39,969 nt of DNA from Corallococcus sicarius. GTDB lineage: Bacteria; Myxococcota; Myxococcia; Myxococcales; Myxococcaceae. Where the stretch lies: contig NZ_RAWG01000065.1 in assembly GCF_003611735.1 (NCBI RefSeq), positions 1-39,969 of the forward strand. The letters run 5' to 3'. The notes beneath the pieces are model-generated. The model ran no database searches and was not told where the DNA came from. It saw only the letters and a program-made list of their open reading frames with translations. Positions 5,961 to 14,025 of the stretch are shown piece by piece. Positions within the stretch are counted from its first letter, which is position 1, and the number at the start of each line of letters is the position of its first letter. The position numbers and the translations under genes were made by a program.

Positions 5961-8558
5961 CTAGGAGGACAGGATCTCGACGTACCCGTCCGTTCCATGC
6001 ACGCGGATCCGCTGCCCATCCCGGATCCGCAGGGTGGCCTGCTCCACCCCCACGACGGCCGGCAAGCCATACTCCCGCGCGATCACCGCGCCATGGGTCA
6101 TCAGGCCCCCGACCTCCGTCACCAGGCCCTTGATCGCGACGAACACGGGCGTCCAGCTGGGGTCCGTGTAGGCGGTGACCAGGATGTCGCCCGCTTCGAG
6201 TTCGGCCTCCGCCATGTCCAGGATGACGCGGGCCCGCCCCTCGATGATGCCGGCGGAGACCGCCAGGCCGACCAGCGCGCCGGCCGGCAAACCGTCGCGT
6301 CGGTACGCCCCGGCGATGACCTCGCCCTCCGACGTGAGCACGCGGGGCGGCGTGAGCGCTTGATACGACCTGAACGTGTCCTTGCGCTGGCGGATGAGCT
6401 GCGCATCCACCTGGTTCGTGCGCAGGACGTCGTGGAGCTCCTGGAACGTGAGGTGGAAGATGTCTTCCTTTTCACGCAGCACACGGGCCTGCACGAGGCG
6501 CTCGGCTTCCTCCAACAAGGCCTGCTTGTAGACGAAGTAGCGGTTGACGATGCCGTACTTCGGATACTCCCGGTACCCGATGAAGGTCCGGACCCGGTCG
6601 ATCATCCGCTTCGTCTCTTCGGCCTTCCGCGCTCCGTCCGGCAAGGCCCGCAGGCGCTCCAGCAGCTCCTGTTCCTTCTTCCAGGCCTCCTGCCGTCCCT
6701 GCTCGAAGCGCCGCGCGCCGGCGCCCGGCTCGAAGTTCTTGATGTTGCCGAGGATGAGGGGCACGAGCGTGGTGGGGCGTTCACTCCAACGCGGCTTCGT
6801 GATGTCGATCTCGCCGACGCAGCGCATGCCGTACGTGTCGAGCCAGGCCCGGATGGCGTCCCGCGCTTCCCGCCCGCCCGCGAGCCTGGGCAGCTCGTCC
6901 AGGAAGCCCTCGTCCTCGACGTGCTGCAGGAAAGCCACCACGTCCGGATGCGGGCGGATTGCGTCCGCGACGTCCAGGAGCGCCAGTCCCATCTCCGACG
7001 TGACGTTGTGGGGGACGGACTGCGTGAGCGTGTCGGCTGCGTTCTTCTCGCCCAGCCACGCCTGCAGCTGCTCGTTGAGCCACCAGGAGGCCTCAATCCC
7101 CGCCATGATCACCTGATGGCTTCGCGGATCGAACAAGAGCCGCTTCAGCTCCTGGAGGTCCGCCAGGATGAAGTCGAACAGCGCCGATCCGGGCTTCATC
7201 CGGATGTCGCGCTTCAAGGAGGCGAGGGAGGCCTGGCTGTGACCGATCAGCTCGTCGACGATGGCCGGATGGGTTTCGATCGGGGCGGGTGCGCCGCCAG
7301 CTGGCGCCCCGCCGGGCCCTCCGTCCGGGAGCGACCGGATGAAGTCGCCGCGTCCGAGGATGCTCTGCAGCGCGTCCCCGATCAGCGGATCGGATTTCCC
7401 CAGGCCCTCCAGGAGGCCCGCGCGGCTCGCTGGCGAAGCCAGGCCCCGGGTGACGTCGACGAACAACCTCCCGCCGGCCTCGTACATCGGCCGCAAGGCC
7501 GTCAGCTGGAACAGGGAGAGCCCCAGGGGCTTCATGGCGTCGGTCATCATCTGCTGATGACCGACGGAGACGTAGACGTGGTTCTCCCCGTCGCCGGCCG
7601 TGGGGATGGGGAACAGCGTGGTGATGGGCCGGCTCTGGACGATGTGGATGTCATCGTCGACCAGGCACCATTCGATGTCCTGGGGGCGGCCGAAGTGCGC
7701 TTCGATCCGCCGGCCCAGCTGCGCGAGCCGCACGACCTGTGCATCCGTCAGCGCGGGCTGCTGCTGCCGCTCCGGCTCGATCACCTGTTCCTGCGTCCCG
7801 CCTGCCGGCGAGGCGTGGATGGCAAGCTGCTTGGTGCCGACCGCCTTGGAGATGACCTCGCCGTCCCGCACCTTGTAGACGTCCGCGTTCACCCGGCCGG
7901 AGACCAGGGCCTCGCCAAGGCCGAAGCTGGCCTCCAGCGAGACGACCTTCCGGCTGGAGGTGACGGGGTCGGCCGTGAACAGGATGCCGGCCGCCTGCGG
8001 GAAGACCATCTGCTGCACGACCACCGCCATGCGGACCTTCCGGTGGTCGAAGCCGTTGCGCAGGCGGTAGGTCACGGCCCGCTCGGTGAAGAGCGAGGCC
8101 CAGCACCGGCGGATGTGCTGGAGGATCGCCGCGGGCCCCACGACATTCAGGAACGTGTCCTGCTGGCCCGCGAAGGAGGCCGTCGGCAGGTCCTCCGCCG
8201 TCGCGCTCGAGCGGACGGCGCAGGCAACGTGCTCACCGAGCCGGGCGAGTGCGCGGCAAATCGCCGCCGCCAGATCGTCAGGGATGGCGGTCCCTTCGAG
8301 GGTCCGGCGGAGCTCCGCGCTGAGCGCGCGGAGCTGCTCCCGGTCGTCCTGCTTCAGGCGCGACAGCCGCTGGAGCTGTTCGTCCATCGACGGTGCTTCC
8401 GTGAGGATCCGCAGGAAGGCGTCCGTCGTCACGCAAAAGCCAGCCGGCACGCGGATGCCGTCGATCCGCGAAAGCGCCCCCAGATGCGCGCCCTTGCCGC
8501 CAACGACCGCGACCTGTGTCTGGTCAACCTCGTGGAAGCCCAACACGTAGCTGCGCAT
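5961..8558 (-). CDS. rph: Rifamycin phosphotransferase (PEP-synthase-like)
   Basis: This 865-residue protein has the three-domain order of rifampin phosphotransferase. An N-terminal ATP-grasp half begins with VGGKGAHLGALSRIDGIRVPAGFC and contains CAVRSSATAEDLPTASFAGQ. A second ATP-grasp part includes IEWCLVDDDIHIVQSRPIT near residue 310. A large central rifamycin-binding helical region follows. The C-terminal swivel domain carries GGLMTHGAVIAREYG, whose His (residue 822) is the phosphocarrier. The characterised Listeria enzyme is nearly the same length, with its His at 825. It uses ATP to phosphorylate the rifamycin ansa chain, giving phosphate and AMP, and so inactivates the antibiotic. PEP synthase is the main alternative; the length and the large insert between the ATP-grasp and swivel domains favour rph. 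The start ATG at 8558 matches the family N-terminus and is overlapped upstream by a hairpin. Confidence 0.88.
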   Translation of the reverse strand: MRSYVLGFHEVDQTQVAVVGGKGAHLGALSRIDGIRVPAGFCVTTDAFLRILTEAPSMDEQLQRLSRLKQDDREQLRALSAELRRTLEGTAIPDDLAAAICRALARLGEHVACAVRSSATAEDLPTASFAGQQDTFLNVVGPAAILQHIRRCWASLFTERAVTYRLRNGFDHRKVRMAVVVQQMVFPQAAGILFTADPVTSSRKVVSLEASFGLGEALVSGRVNADVYKVRDGEVISKAVGTKQLAIHASPAGGTQEQVIEPERQQQPALTDAQVVRLAQLGRRIEAHFGRPQDIEWCLVDDDIHIVQSRPITTLFPIPTAGDGENHVYVSVGHQQMMTDAMKPLGLSLFQLTALRPMYEAGGRLFVDVTRGLASPASRAGLLEGLGKSDPLIGDALQSILGRGDFIRSLPDGGPGGAPAGGAPAPIETHPAIVDELIGHSQASLASLKRDIRMKPGSALFDFILADLQELKRLLFDPRSHQVIMAGIEASWWLNEQLQAWLGEKNAADTLTQSVPHNVTSEMGLALLDVADAIRPHPDVVAFLQHVEDEGFLDELPRLAGGREARDAIRAWLDTYGMRCVGEIDITKPRWSERPTTLVPLILGNIKNFEPGAGARRFEQGRQEAWKKEQELLERLRALPDGARKAEETKRMIDRVRTFIGYREYPKYGIVNRYFVYKQALLEEAERLVQARVLREKEDIFHLTFQELHDVLRTNQVDAQLIRQRKDTFRSYQALTPPRVLTSEGEVIAGAYRRDGLPAGALVGLAVSAGIIEGRARVILDMAEAELEAGDILVTAYTDPSWTPVFVAIKGLVTEVGGLMTHGAVIAREYGLPAVVGVEQATLRIRDGQRIRVHGTDGYVEILSS

Positions 8559-8565
8559 ACGCGCA

Positions 8566-8587
8566 CCGCCCTCTCGCGAAAGGGCGG
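8566..8587 (-). promoter_or_regulatory. Hairpin over the ribosome-binding site of rph
   Basis: CCGCCCT (8566-8572) and AGGGCGG (8581-8587) form a perfect 7-bp inverted repeat around an 8-base loop, 8 bp upstream of the rph start. On the rph strand the purine-rich GAGAGGGCGG, the only plausible ribosome-binding sequence, lies in the loop and proximal arm. Folding would hide it. The actinobacterial rifamycin-associated 19-bp element is not present. A regulatory role is inference. Confidence 0.4.
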
Positions 8588-8647
8588 CACTGTAATCCTG
8601 ACTGCGGATTGACGTGCAGCCAGTCCGCGCGTGCCCTTCCCTTCAAA

Positions 8648-8750
8648 CTACCAGGTGTGCTTGACCATGCGTGCCCGGTAGTCGTTCGCCTGGGGGCGCG
8701 TCTGCTCTGCCACTCTTCACCTGGCCCTCGTCCTTCACGTTGATGCGCAG
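8648..8750 (-). pseudogene. Frameshifted 3' remnant of an unidentified gene
   Basis: Between rph and the lipoprotein gene, the minus strand reads RVAEQTRPQANDYRARMVKHTW and then stops (8716 down to 8648). The frame just upstream reads LRINVKDEGQV (8750-8718). Joined by a frameshift at 8717-8720 they look like one natural C-terminus, with balanced residue use unlike the Arg/Pro/Gly-rich shadow frames nearby. I cannot name the family. The 195-bp interval otherwise holds only the rph leader. Confidence 0.35.
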
Positions 8751-8753
8751 GCC

Positions 8754-10670
8754 CTATGGCAGGCGGCGGACGAAGTTGACGATCCGCGGAGAGCCCGTCG
8801 GGAGGTCGGCGAACTCGCCCCAGGCGATGGTGACCTGTCCCCGGGCGTCGAGTTGGAAGGAGGGATGCAAGGCCCCCCTCGTCGCGGAGGACACGCGGAC
8901 GGGCGCGCCCCAGGTGCTGCCAGTCCAGCGCTGGAGGTAGACGTCGGACACCTTGTCAGGCTCATCTGCGTCCCAGGCCACCACCGGGTTGCCGGAGGCG
9001 TCGAGCCGCAGCGTCGCGCTGCGGACGTGGGCCGCGGGCACCTGGGCGCCCAGCGCTCCGCCCACGGGCTCCCAGGTGCTCCCCGTCCAGCGCCGCACGT
9101 AGAGGCGGGACGCGAACCCTCCCTCGGGCTGGTACTCCGCCCAGGCCACCACCGGGTGTCCTTCCGCATCGAGCGCGAGCGAGGACCTGCCCGCGGACGT
9201 CGTCCCGTCGAGCGCGTCCAGGGGGTCGCCCACGGGCTCCCAGCCATCGCCGGACCAGCGCCGCACGTAGACCCGGCGCGTCTTGGGGGTCCCCTCCCTG
9301 GACTCGGTCCAGGAGACGACCGGGGTGCCGTCCGCCGCGAGCTGGAGCGAGGGCCAGATGGCATCGGTGTCCCCGGCCTCGGCGCTGAGGGGCTCACCCA
9401 CGAAGGCCCAGCCGGCGCCCGTCCACCGCGCGACCTGAATCACCTGCGGAACCGAGTCGCTTTCCCAGGCCACGACCGGCTGGCCCGCCGCATCGAGGCG
9501 CAACGTCAGTCCGTAGGCGGTTCCGTCCGTCAGACACAGCGGGGCCCGCTCCTCCGACCACGTCTCGCCGGTCCACCGCTGGACGTGGATGCAATCCGGC
9601 CCGTCCAGGACATGCTCGATCCACGCAACGACGGGAGAGTCCGTGGCGTCGAGCTGGAGCGCCCAGCCCAGGGTGTGCCACAGCGGGCTGCCCACGGGAA
9701 CCCACGACTCACCCGTGAAGCGCCAGACATGGACGTGCGATTCGGACAGGACGCCCTCGCTCCAGGCCACCGTCGGCAGGCCCTTCGCGTCCAGTTGGAG
9801 CGACGGATCAAATCTGGCGTACCTGCCGCCCGCGTAGAGGGCGTCCTCAAAAGGAATCAGCCGGGTGGTCACCCATTTCCACTCTCCGCTCCGCCAGGAG
9901 AGTGGGTTGCCCGCCCGGTCCGTGACGGGGGGGAGGAAGAGGAAGTTGACCTCGTAGCGCAGCGTGCGGACGTAGCTGGGAAGGGGTTCAACGGGTGGCT
10001 TCAGGGTGAGCACCGTCCCGTCCGGGGACAGGGATTGCTCCGGCCTGATGAAATTGCCGCCGCGGGTCATCCACAGGTTCGACTCGAGGGTCTCGGGAAC
10101 GATGGGCTCGGAGAAGACGGCCTGGATGGGGGCGTCCTCCGAGACATCGCGCGTGCCGGACTCGGGGGTGCGCAGCGCGAGATAGGGCGGCGTCCGGTCC
10201 ACCACCACCCGCCGCGAGCTGCTCATGAAGGACTGGGTCCCCACGTGCGCCCGCGCGGACAGGGCGTGCTCGCCCTCCTCGACGGTCCGGGTGTCCCATT
10301 CGAAGGTGTTGGCTCCCCCCGGCAGCGAGGTGAGGAGCGCGCCATCCAGGAGCAGGTCCACGCGGTCGGGCAGCCGCGGACCGCTGATCTCAAGGAAGGG
10401 GTACAGGTGGGCGTTCACATAGGTCACTTCGACCGGGTCCGGCTGGTGCCGCTCCCCGGGCATGATGAGCCGGACGGACAGGAAGACGGGGTCGCCCGCG
10501 TCAGGCTCCAGTCCCGCGTCAGGCTCGGTGCCTGCGTCGGGTTCGGTGCCCGCGTCCGCCGTGCTCCCAGCGTCGCGGGGCGGCACACCTCCGTCCCCCA
10601 AAGAGGGCCTCTCCAAGGGGGAACATCCCGCCAGCAAGAGGACCACCAGCACACCGTTCAGCCCACGCAT
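8754..10670 (-). CDS. Lipoprotein with SbsA-type Ig-like domain and VVAW propeller repeats
   Basis: This 638-residue lipoprotein has the signal MRGLNGVLVVLLLAGCS, with the lipobox LLAGC giving a lipidated Cys at 16. An Asp-Ala-Gly linker made of 6-residue repeats (EPDAGT) follows, typical of surface lipoproteins in this group. A beta domain is followed by a region (RTPPYLALRTPESGTRDV, SPDGTVLTLKP) that resembles the bacterial Ig-like domain called Big_5 or SbsA. From about residue 270 there are at least six repeats of about 60 residues with LQLDAxGxPVVAWxE, then YVRRWTGxxWEPVG, suggesting a beta propeller. The role is probably binding at the cell surface; no catalytic site is visible. The ATG at 10670 lies right after a G-run on the minus strand. 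An in-frame extension far upstream (to 11171) would bury the signal peptide and overlap the next gene, so it is rejected. Confidence 0.87.
   Translation of the reverse strand: MRGLNGVLVVLLLAGCSPLERPSLGDGGVPPRDAGSTADAGTEPDAGTEPDAGLEPDAGDPVFLSVRLIMPGERHQPDPVEVTYVNAHLYPFLEISGPRLPDRVDLLLDGALLTSLPGGANTFEWDTRTVEEGEHALSARAHVGTQSFMSSSRRVVVDRTPPYLALRTPESGTRDVSEDAPIQAVFSEPIVPETLESNLWMTRGGNFIRPEQSLSPDGTVLTLKPPVEPLPSYVRTLRYEVNFLFLPPVTDRAGNPLSWRSGEWKWVTTRLIPFEDALYAGGRYARFDPSLQLDAKGLPTVAWSEGVLSESHVHVWRFTGESWVPVGSPLWHTLGWALQLDATDSPVVAWIEHVLDGPDCIHVQRWTGETWSEERAPLCLTDGTAYGLTLRLDAAGQPVVAWESDSVPQVIQVARWTGAGWAFVGEPLSAEAGDTDAIWPSLQLAADGTPVVSWTESREGTPKTRRVYVRRWSGDGWEPVGDPLDALDGTTSAGRSSLALDAEGHPVVAWAEYQPEGGFASRLYVRRWTGSTWEPVGGALGAQVPAAHVRSATLRLDASGNPVVAWDADEPDKVSDVYLQRWTGSTWGAPVRVSSATRGALHPSFQLDARGQVTIAWGEFADLPTGSPRIVNFVRRLP
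10491..10557 (-). repeat. 18-bp tandem coding repeats (EPDAGT linker)
   Basis: Four near-identical 18-bp units encode EPDAGT, EPDAGT, EPDAGL and EPDAGD just after the lipidated Cys of the propeller lipoprotein. They make a flexible acidic spacer between membrane anchor and folded domains. Slippage at such repeats would change linker length without breaking the frame. Confidence 0.8.
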
Positions 10671-10947
10671 TCGCCCCCCCGGACTGGGCACGTGCCATCC
10701 AGCAGCCCTCGGCGCACCCATGGGGGACATACGTGTGCTGCCCTTGACGCTGGTCGCCCCCCGAATCAGCCCGCAGCCGGGTCTGCGGTCCCGAGCAAAG
10801 TGTGCGAAGTTGGAGCACACCAATGATTCCAAGGACTTGGCGCTTGGACTGCGCTGTTTGAGACGGGGGCAGGTCCCAAGCAACTTCCGAACGTGTGGTG
10901 CGATAATCCAGGCAAGTTCCAACCATTCAATCTTTGTGAGGCCCCCC
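10671..10947. other. Divergent intergenic region, 277 bp
   Basis: No gene is seen here. The sequence is less GC-rich than its surroundings and must carry promoters for the lipoprotein (leftward) and the Gly/Ala-rich protein (rightward). TGGCGC-N5-CTGCG at 10838-10853 has the GG/GC spacing of a sigma-54 promoter but deviates at conserved positions. GATAAT at 10902-10907 could be a -10 box but has no matching -35. GTGAGG before the ATG at 10948 is the likely ribosome-binding site. Confidence 0.4.
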
Positions 10948-11976
10948 ATGGGTTTCCCCGACATCAAGAAGACCTTCAACACCGTCCGCACCAACGTCCA
11001 GAAGACCTTCCAGGAGAACAAGGAAGTCATCAAGGGCGGGATCGCGGTCGCCAGCCAGGGCGTGAAGGCCGTCAACTTCGGCAAGGACGCCTTCCAGCAG
11101 ATCAAGAACATCAAGACGGGCGCGGAGGGCATCCTCGGCAAGGCGAACGCGGCCTTCGTCCGCAACCCCACCTTCGCTCAGGGCGCGTTCAAGGGCCTCA
11201 CCAAGTTCGGCGCGAACATGAACGCCGCCATGCGCTACGCCGGCATCCCCGGCGCGGCGATGGCGGGCGCCACGGCCTTCAAGGACGTCCGTCAGGCCAT
11301 CCGCTCGGGCAGCAAGGACGACATCATCACGGCCACGCGCTCCAGCCTGGACGCGGCCAAGGCCACCGTCACCGCGGCGACGGGCGGCATCGTCGGCAGC
11401 AAGGTGATGGGCGGCGTGCTGGGCGGCACCATCATGAAGGGCAAGCTGGAGGCCGGGAAGAAGGCCGCCGAGGCCTTCAAGAAGGCCCTCCCCAACGCCA
11501 GCGACGACGTGCTCAAGGCCGTCAAGAACGCCGCCACCAAGGGCATCTTCGAGGGTGGCGCGACGAAGGCCGTGAGCCGGGCCGTCACGTCCGCCGCGGG
11601 GGACGCCGCGAAGGCGGGTGGCACCCTGGCCAAGGGCATCCTGGGCAGCGGTACGCGCTCGGCGGCCAAGGCCGCGCTGTCCACGGCGGGCCGGGAGGCC
11701 GGTGAGGTCGCCCTCAAGGCGGGCGCGAAGGCCGCCGCGGGCACCGCCGCCAAGACGCTGGGCCGGTTCGCTCCGGGCGTCAACGTGGCCATCGCGGCCA
11801 TCGACGTGGCCAACGCGGGCGCGACGCTGATGGACAAGAACGCGAGCACGGGCAAGAAGGTGACGTCGGTCATCACCGCCGTGGGCTCCATCGCCGCCGC
11901 CACCAACATCCCGGTGGTCAGCCAGATTGGCGCCGCAGTCTCCACGGTGTCCAGCATCGTGGGCGCCTTCTTCTAG
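10948..11976 (+). CDS. Gly/Ala/Lys-rich, possibly membrane-active protein of unknown function
   Basis: This 342-residue protein has no signal peptide. It is built of Ala/Gly/Lys/Val-rich helices. An amphipathic, Lys-rich N-terminal part (about 1-80) is followed by stretches rich in small residues such as GIPGAAMAGATAF, GGIVGSKVMGGVLGGTIM and VNVAIAAIDVANAGATLMD. The C-terminal tail is hydrophobic (VSQIGAAVSTVSSIVGAFF). Glycine-zipper-like spacing of small residues and a hydrophobic tail are seen in proteins that insert into membranes, including pore-forming bacteriocins and some secretion effectors. The pattern is only suggestive and no family is recognised. The ATG at 10948 follows GTGAGG; frames extending upstream are low-quality. 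The next gene, 133 bp downstream on the same strand, encodes a trigger-factor-like chaperone that may serve this aggregation-prone product. An abundant structural or DNA-binding protein is an alternative. Confidence 0.8.
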   Translation: MGFPDIKKTFNTVRTNVQKTFQENKEVIKGGIAVASQGVKAVNFGKDAFQQIKNIKTGAEGILGKANAAFVRNPTFAQGAFKGLTKFGANMNAAMRYAGIPGAAMAGATAFKDVRQAIRSGSKDDIITATRSSLDAAKATVTAATGGIVGSKVMGGVLGGTIMKGKLEAGKKAAEAFKKALPNASDDVLKAVKNAATKGIFEGGATKAVSRAVTSAAGDAAKAGGTLAKGILGSGTRSAAKAALSTAGREAGEVALKAGAKAAAGTAAKTLGRFAPGVNVAIAAIDVANAGATLMDKNASTGKKVTSVITAVGSIAAATNIPVVSQIGAAVSTVSSIVGAFF

Positions 11977-12109
11977 GCAAGAAGCAGCGCGGTCATCCTT
12001 TCGCGGTTTGTCAGAGCGGCTCGGCTGGACTAAGCCTTGGTCCATGCCGAGCCGTCGCTTTGTTCCCCATTGGCGCGGTCGCTGGCACGCCTTCATCCCG
12101 GGAGCATTC

Positions 12110-13195
12110 GTGAGCAACCAACAAGGCAATTCAGGATCAGGTCAGGGCGTCGAGCGCCTTCTGAAGATGAGCCCGGTGGTGAGCACCGTCTCCGCCGAGG
12201 CCCTCAAGCTCCCCAGCGTGGCGCCCCCCTCGCTGGAGGGGCTCTCCGTGCGCGTTCCCACCCCGGACGACCTGACCGAGGAGGACCTGCTGCGCGCCTT
12301 CCACGAGAAGCGCCGGGCCCTGGCCACCACGCGCGAGCGTCAGCCGGGCGAGTCGCTGGAGATGGGGGACGACGTCCAGCTCAACATCGTGGGCTACTGC
12401 GATGGGAAGCTCATCCCCTTCTCCGCGCGCTTCGGCATGACGTCGGAGCTGGCGCCCATCGAGGCGCTGCCCGGGTTCTGCGAGGCCGTGGCGGAGGGTG
12501 GCAAGGTGGGCGCGTCCATGCAGATCGCCCTCGAGCTGCCGGCCGACTACCCGGTGGAGCACCTCCAGGGGAAGCCGGCGCGCTTCCTCGTGGACGTGGT
12601 CGCCGCGCGCCAGGTGACGCTGCTGCCGGAGAGCTCCCCCGAGTTCCTGACGAAGCTCGGGATGGGCAGCACCCTGGAGGAGGTCATGGACAACCTCCGC
12701 GAGGAGCTGGAGGACGAGCTGTCCGGGCAGCTCTGGGTGCAGGCCCAGGACATGGTGCTGGACGAGCTGGCCCGGCGCGCTCCGGTGGAGCTGCCGCGGG
12801 CGCTGGTGGACGAGGAGCTGCGCCGCCGCTGGGTCCAGGCCGAGGGCCAGGCCATGGTCGAGTACCAGTTCGACGTCGAGGAGCAGCAGGAAGCGCTCCG
12901 GGGCTGGCTCACGGACCCCGCCACGCGCGAGGACGTCGAGCGGCGGCTGCGCATCGGCATCGCGCTGAAGGCCGTCACCGAGGCGGAGAAGCTTCAGCTC
13001 ACCCCGGAGAACCTCGAGGAGCTGATCCGCGAGCACATGGAGCCCTTCGGGTTCGGCGCGGAGGAGGTCCACGCCGCCCTGCGCGAGACGCCGGAGACGA
13101 CGCGCCGCCTCACCGAGCTGGGCTGGTACCTGCTCGCGGTGGAGCACGTCATGAACAAGGCGAAGGTCACCTTCGAAGGGGCCGAGCAGGCCTGA
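12110..13195 (+). CDS. Trigger-factor-like peptidyl-prolyl isomerase/chaperone without ribosome-binding domain
   Basis: This is 361 residues from a GTG at 12110, which has GGAG five bases upstream; an ATG at 12044 lacks a ribosome-binding site. Residues of about 50-80 (VRVPTPDDLTEEDLLRAFHEKRR) match the linker helix of trigger factor. About 85-170 match its FKBP-type domain, with GDDVQLNIVGYCDGK and LPGFCEAVAEGGKVG. About 175-350 match the helical chaperone arms, including LEEVMDNLREELEDELSG. The N-terminal ribosome-docking domain with its GFRxGKxP loop is absent, replaced by a short Gly/Ser/Gln-rich leader. Full trigger factor has about 430 residues. It is therefore unlikely to be the general ribosome-bound factor and more likely a cytosolic chaperone for particular clients, perhaps the upstream Gly/Ala-rich protein. 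A bidirectional hairpin follows. Confidence 0.88.
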   Translation: MSNQQGNSGSGQGVERLLKMSPVVSTVSAEALKLPSVAPPSLEGLSVRVPTPDDLTEEDLLRAFHEKRRALATTRERQPGESLEMGDDVQLNIVGYCDGKLIPFSARFGMTSELAPIEALPGFCEAVAEGGKVGASMQIALELPADYPVEHLQGKPARFLVDVVAARQVTLLPESSPEFLTKLGMGSTLEEVMDNLREELEDELSGQLWVQAQDMVLDELARRAPVELPRALVDEELRRRWVQAEGQAMVEYQFDVEEQQEALRGWLTDPATREDVERRLRIGIALKAVTEAEKLQLTPENLEELIREHMEPFGFGAEEVHAALRETPETTRRLTELGWYLLAVEHVMNKAKVTFEGAEQA

Positions 13196-13212
13196 GGCGC
13201 CCTTGCGCGGCC

Positions 13213-13236
13213 GTGGCTCAGCCTTCGCTGAGCCAC
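13213..13236. terminator. Bidirectional hairpin shared by two convergent genes
   Basis: A perfect 10-bp stem (GTGGCTCAGC at 13213-13222 with 13227-13236) closes a CTTC tetraloop. It lies 17 bp past the stop of the trigger-factor-like gene. It also contains the last codons and stop of the convergent membrane-protein gene, so one palindrome can end both transcripts. Confidence 0.75.
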
Positions 13237-13595
13237 AGCCCCAGGCCGCCCAGCAGGCCCAGGCCGAGGAACAGCACGGCCATGCCCCACGTCTGGCGGC
13301 GCGACCACCGGAGCGCTTCACCGTACCGGTAGCCACAGATCAGGATGAGGGCGGCGAACCCCAGGCAGATGGACGCGGGCCCCAGGGCAACCAGCACCTT
13401 GCGGGGCGTCCCGCTCACATCCAGCACCGCCAGCAGCACCAGCGGCCAGAAGCCGATGACGAGCAGCCCCAACACGAGCCCGACGCCCCACCGTCCCTCG
13501 GGGCTGGACAGCTCCAGGAAGTCCAGGACGTGCCACCACCAGGAGCGGGGAGGCTCCTCGGGCTCGCGACGATTGCGGGGGGCGGTGGGCGGCAC
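13218..13595 (-). CDS. Small integral membrane protein, function unknown
   Basis: This 125-residue protein has a charged, Pro/Arg-rich cytoplasmic-looking N-terminus (about 1-20), an aromatic stretch SWWWHVLDFLEL, and three hydrophobic segments. These lie near residues 38-58 (VGLVLGLLVIGFWPLVLLAVL), 68-88 (LVALGPASICLGFAALILICG) and 103-122 (WGMAVLFLGLGLLGGLGLWL). A basic loop (YRYGEALRWSRRQTW) lies between the last two and would be cytoplasmic. No signal peptide or catalytic motif is visible and no family is recognised. It converges on the trigger-factor-like gene and shares its terminator palindrome. It is probably an independent unit or co-transcribed with the small CPLC protein gene upstream. 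Confidence 0.75.
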   Translation of the reverse strand: MPPTAPRNRREPEEPPRSWWWHVLDFLELSSPEGRWGVGLVLGLLVIGFWPLVLLAVLDVSGTPRKVLVALGPASICLGFAALILICGYRYGEALRWSRRQTWGMAVLFLGLGLLGGLGLWLSEG

Positions 13596-13658
13596 GCTCG
13601 GGGGCTCCTGACAGTGGGGGATTTCTAATGCAGCCCGGCGCCTTTTAGAAGCTCGGTA

Positions 13659-13928
13659 TCAAGAGTGGATGCGCCACCTTCGCAGCATGCGCCTGCCAAG
13701 CCATCCACTCGCGATACCGGATGAGAGGACCACGAGCACCTTGCCTGCGCCAACGATACCGGGCGCCACGGCATGCGCGGCGCTCGCCCCGAGTCCTGCC
13801 GCGGACAGGTAGGCCGCGACGCACAGCGGGCACTTGGGCAGCAGCACGCCCGTGAGGGCCAGCAGGAACGCGACGATGCGCGAGACGCGGCCCGGCGCGA
13901 GGTTTCTTGGGGTGTGCAGGGTCCGCAT
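13659..13928 (-). CDS. Small CPLC-motif membrane protein (MerC-like)
   Basis: This 89-residue protein has a basic N-terminus (MRTLHTPRNLAPGRVSR) and two transmembrane segments. The first, VAFLLALTGVLLPKCPLCVAAYL, holds the Cys pair of CPLC (about residues 32-35) within the membrane. The second is VAPGIVGAGKVLVVLSSGIASGW. Paired Cys in the first helix of a small membrane protein resembles MerC/MerT-type metal transporters and related uncharacterised families, but the full MerC signature is not present. The tail is basic (RRMLRRWRIHS). GGAGCC upstream of the ATG at 13928 could be the ribosome-binding site. It is divergent from the regulator gene at 14026. Confidence 0.7.
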   Translation of the reverse strand: MRTLHTPRNLAPGRVSRIVAFLLALTGVLLPKCPLCVAAYLSAAGLGASAAHAVAPGIVGAGKVLVVLSSGIASGWLGRRMLRRWRIHS

Positions 13929-14025
13929 GGGAGCCTCCGTGGAAGTGCAATCCCTATCCAGGGCGGCCCGCCCCGGGGAGTAACAAGCGCGGCGCGAATC
14001 CCAGGGGCGGGGTTAGCCTGCCGCC

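Noticed and set aside
5889-8612. 907-codon plus-strand frame opposite rph
   Set aside because: The minus strand encodes a complete phosphotransferase with conserved motifs; the opposite frame is open only because of codon bias.
8559-8753. Actinobacterial rifamycin-associated promoter element upstream of rph
   Set aside because: No match to the 19-bp inverted repeat was found; only the local hairpin is present.
10838-10853. Sigma-54-like promoter
   Set aside because: The GG/GC spacing is right but the conserved bases TGGCAC and TTGC are not both present.
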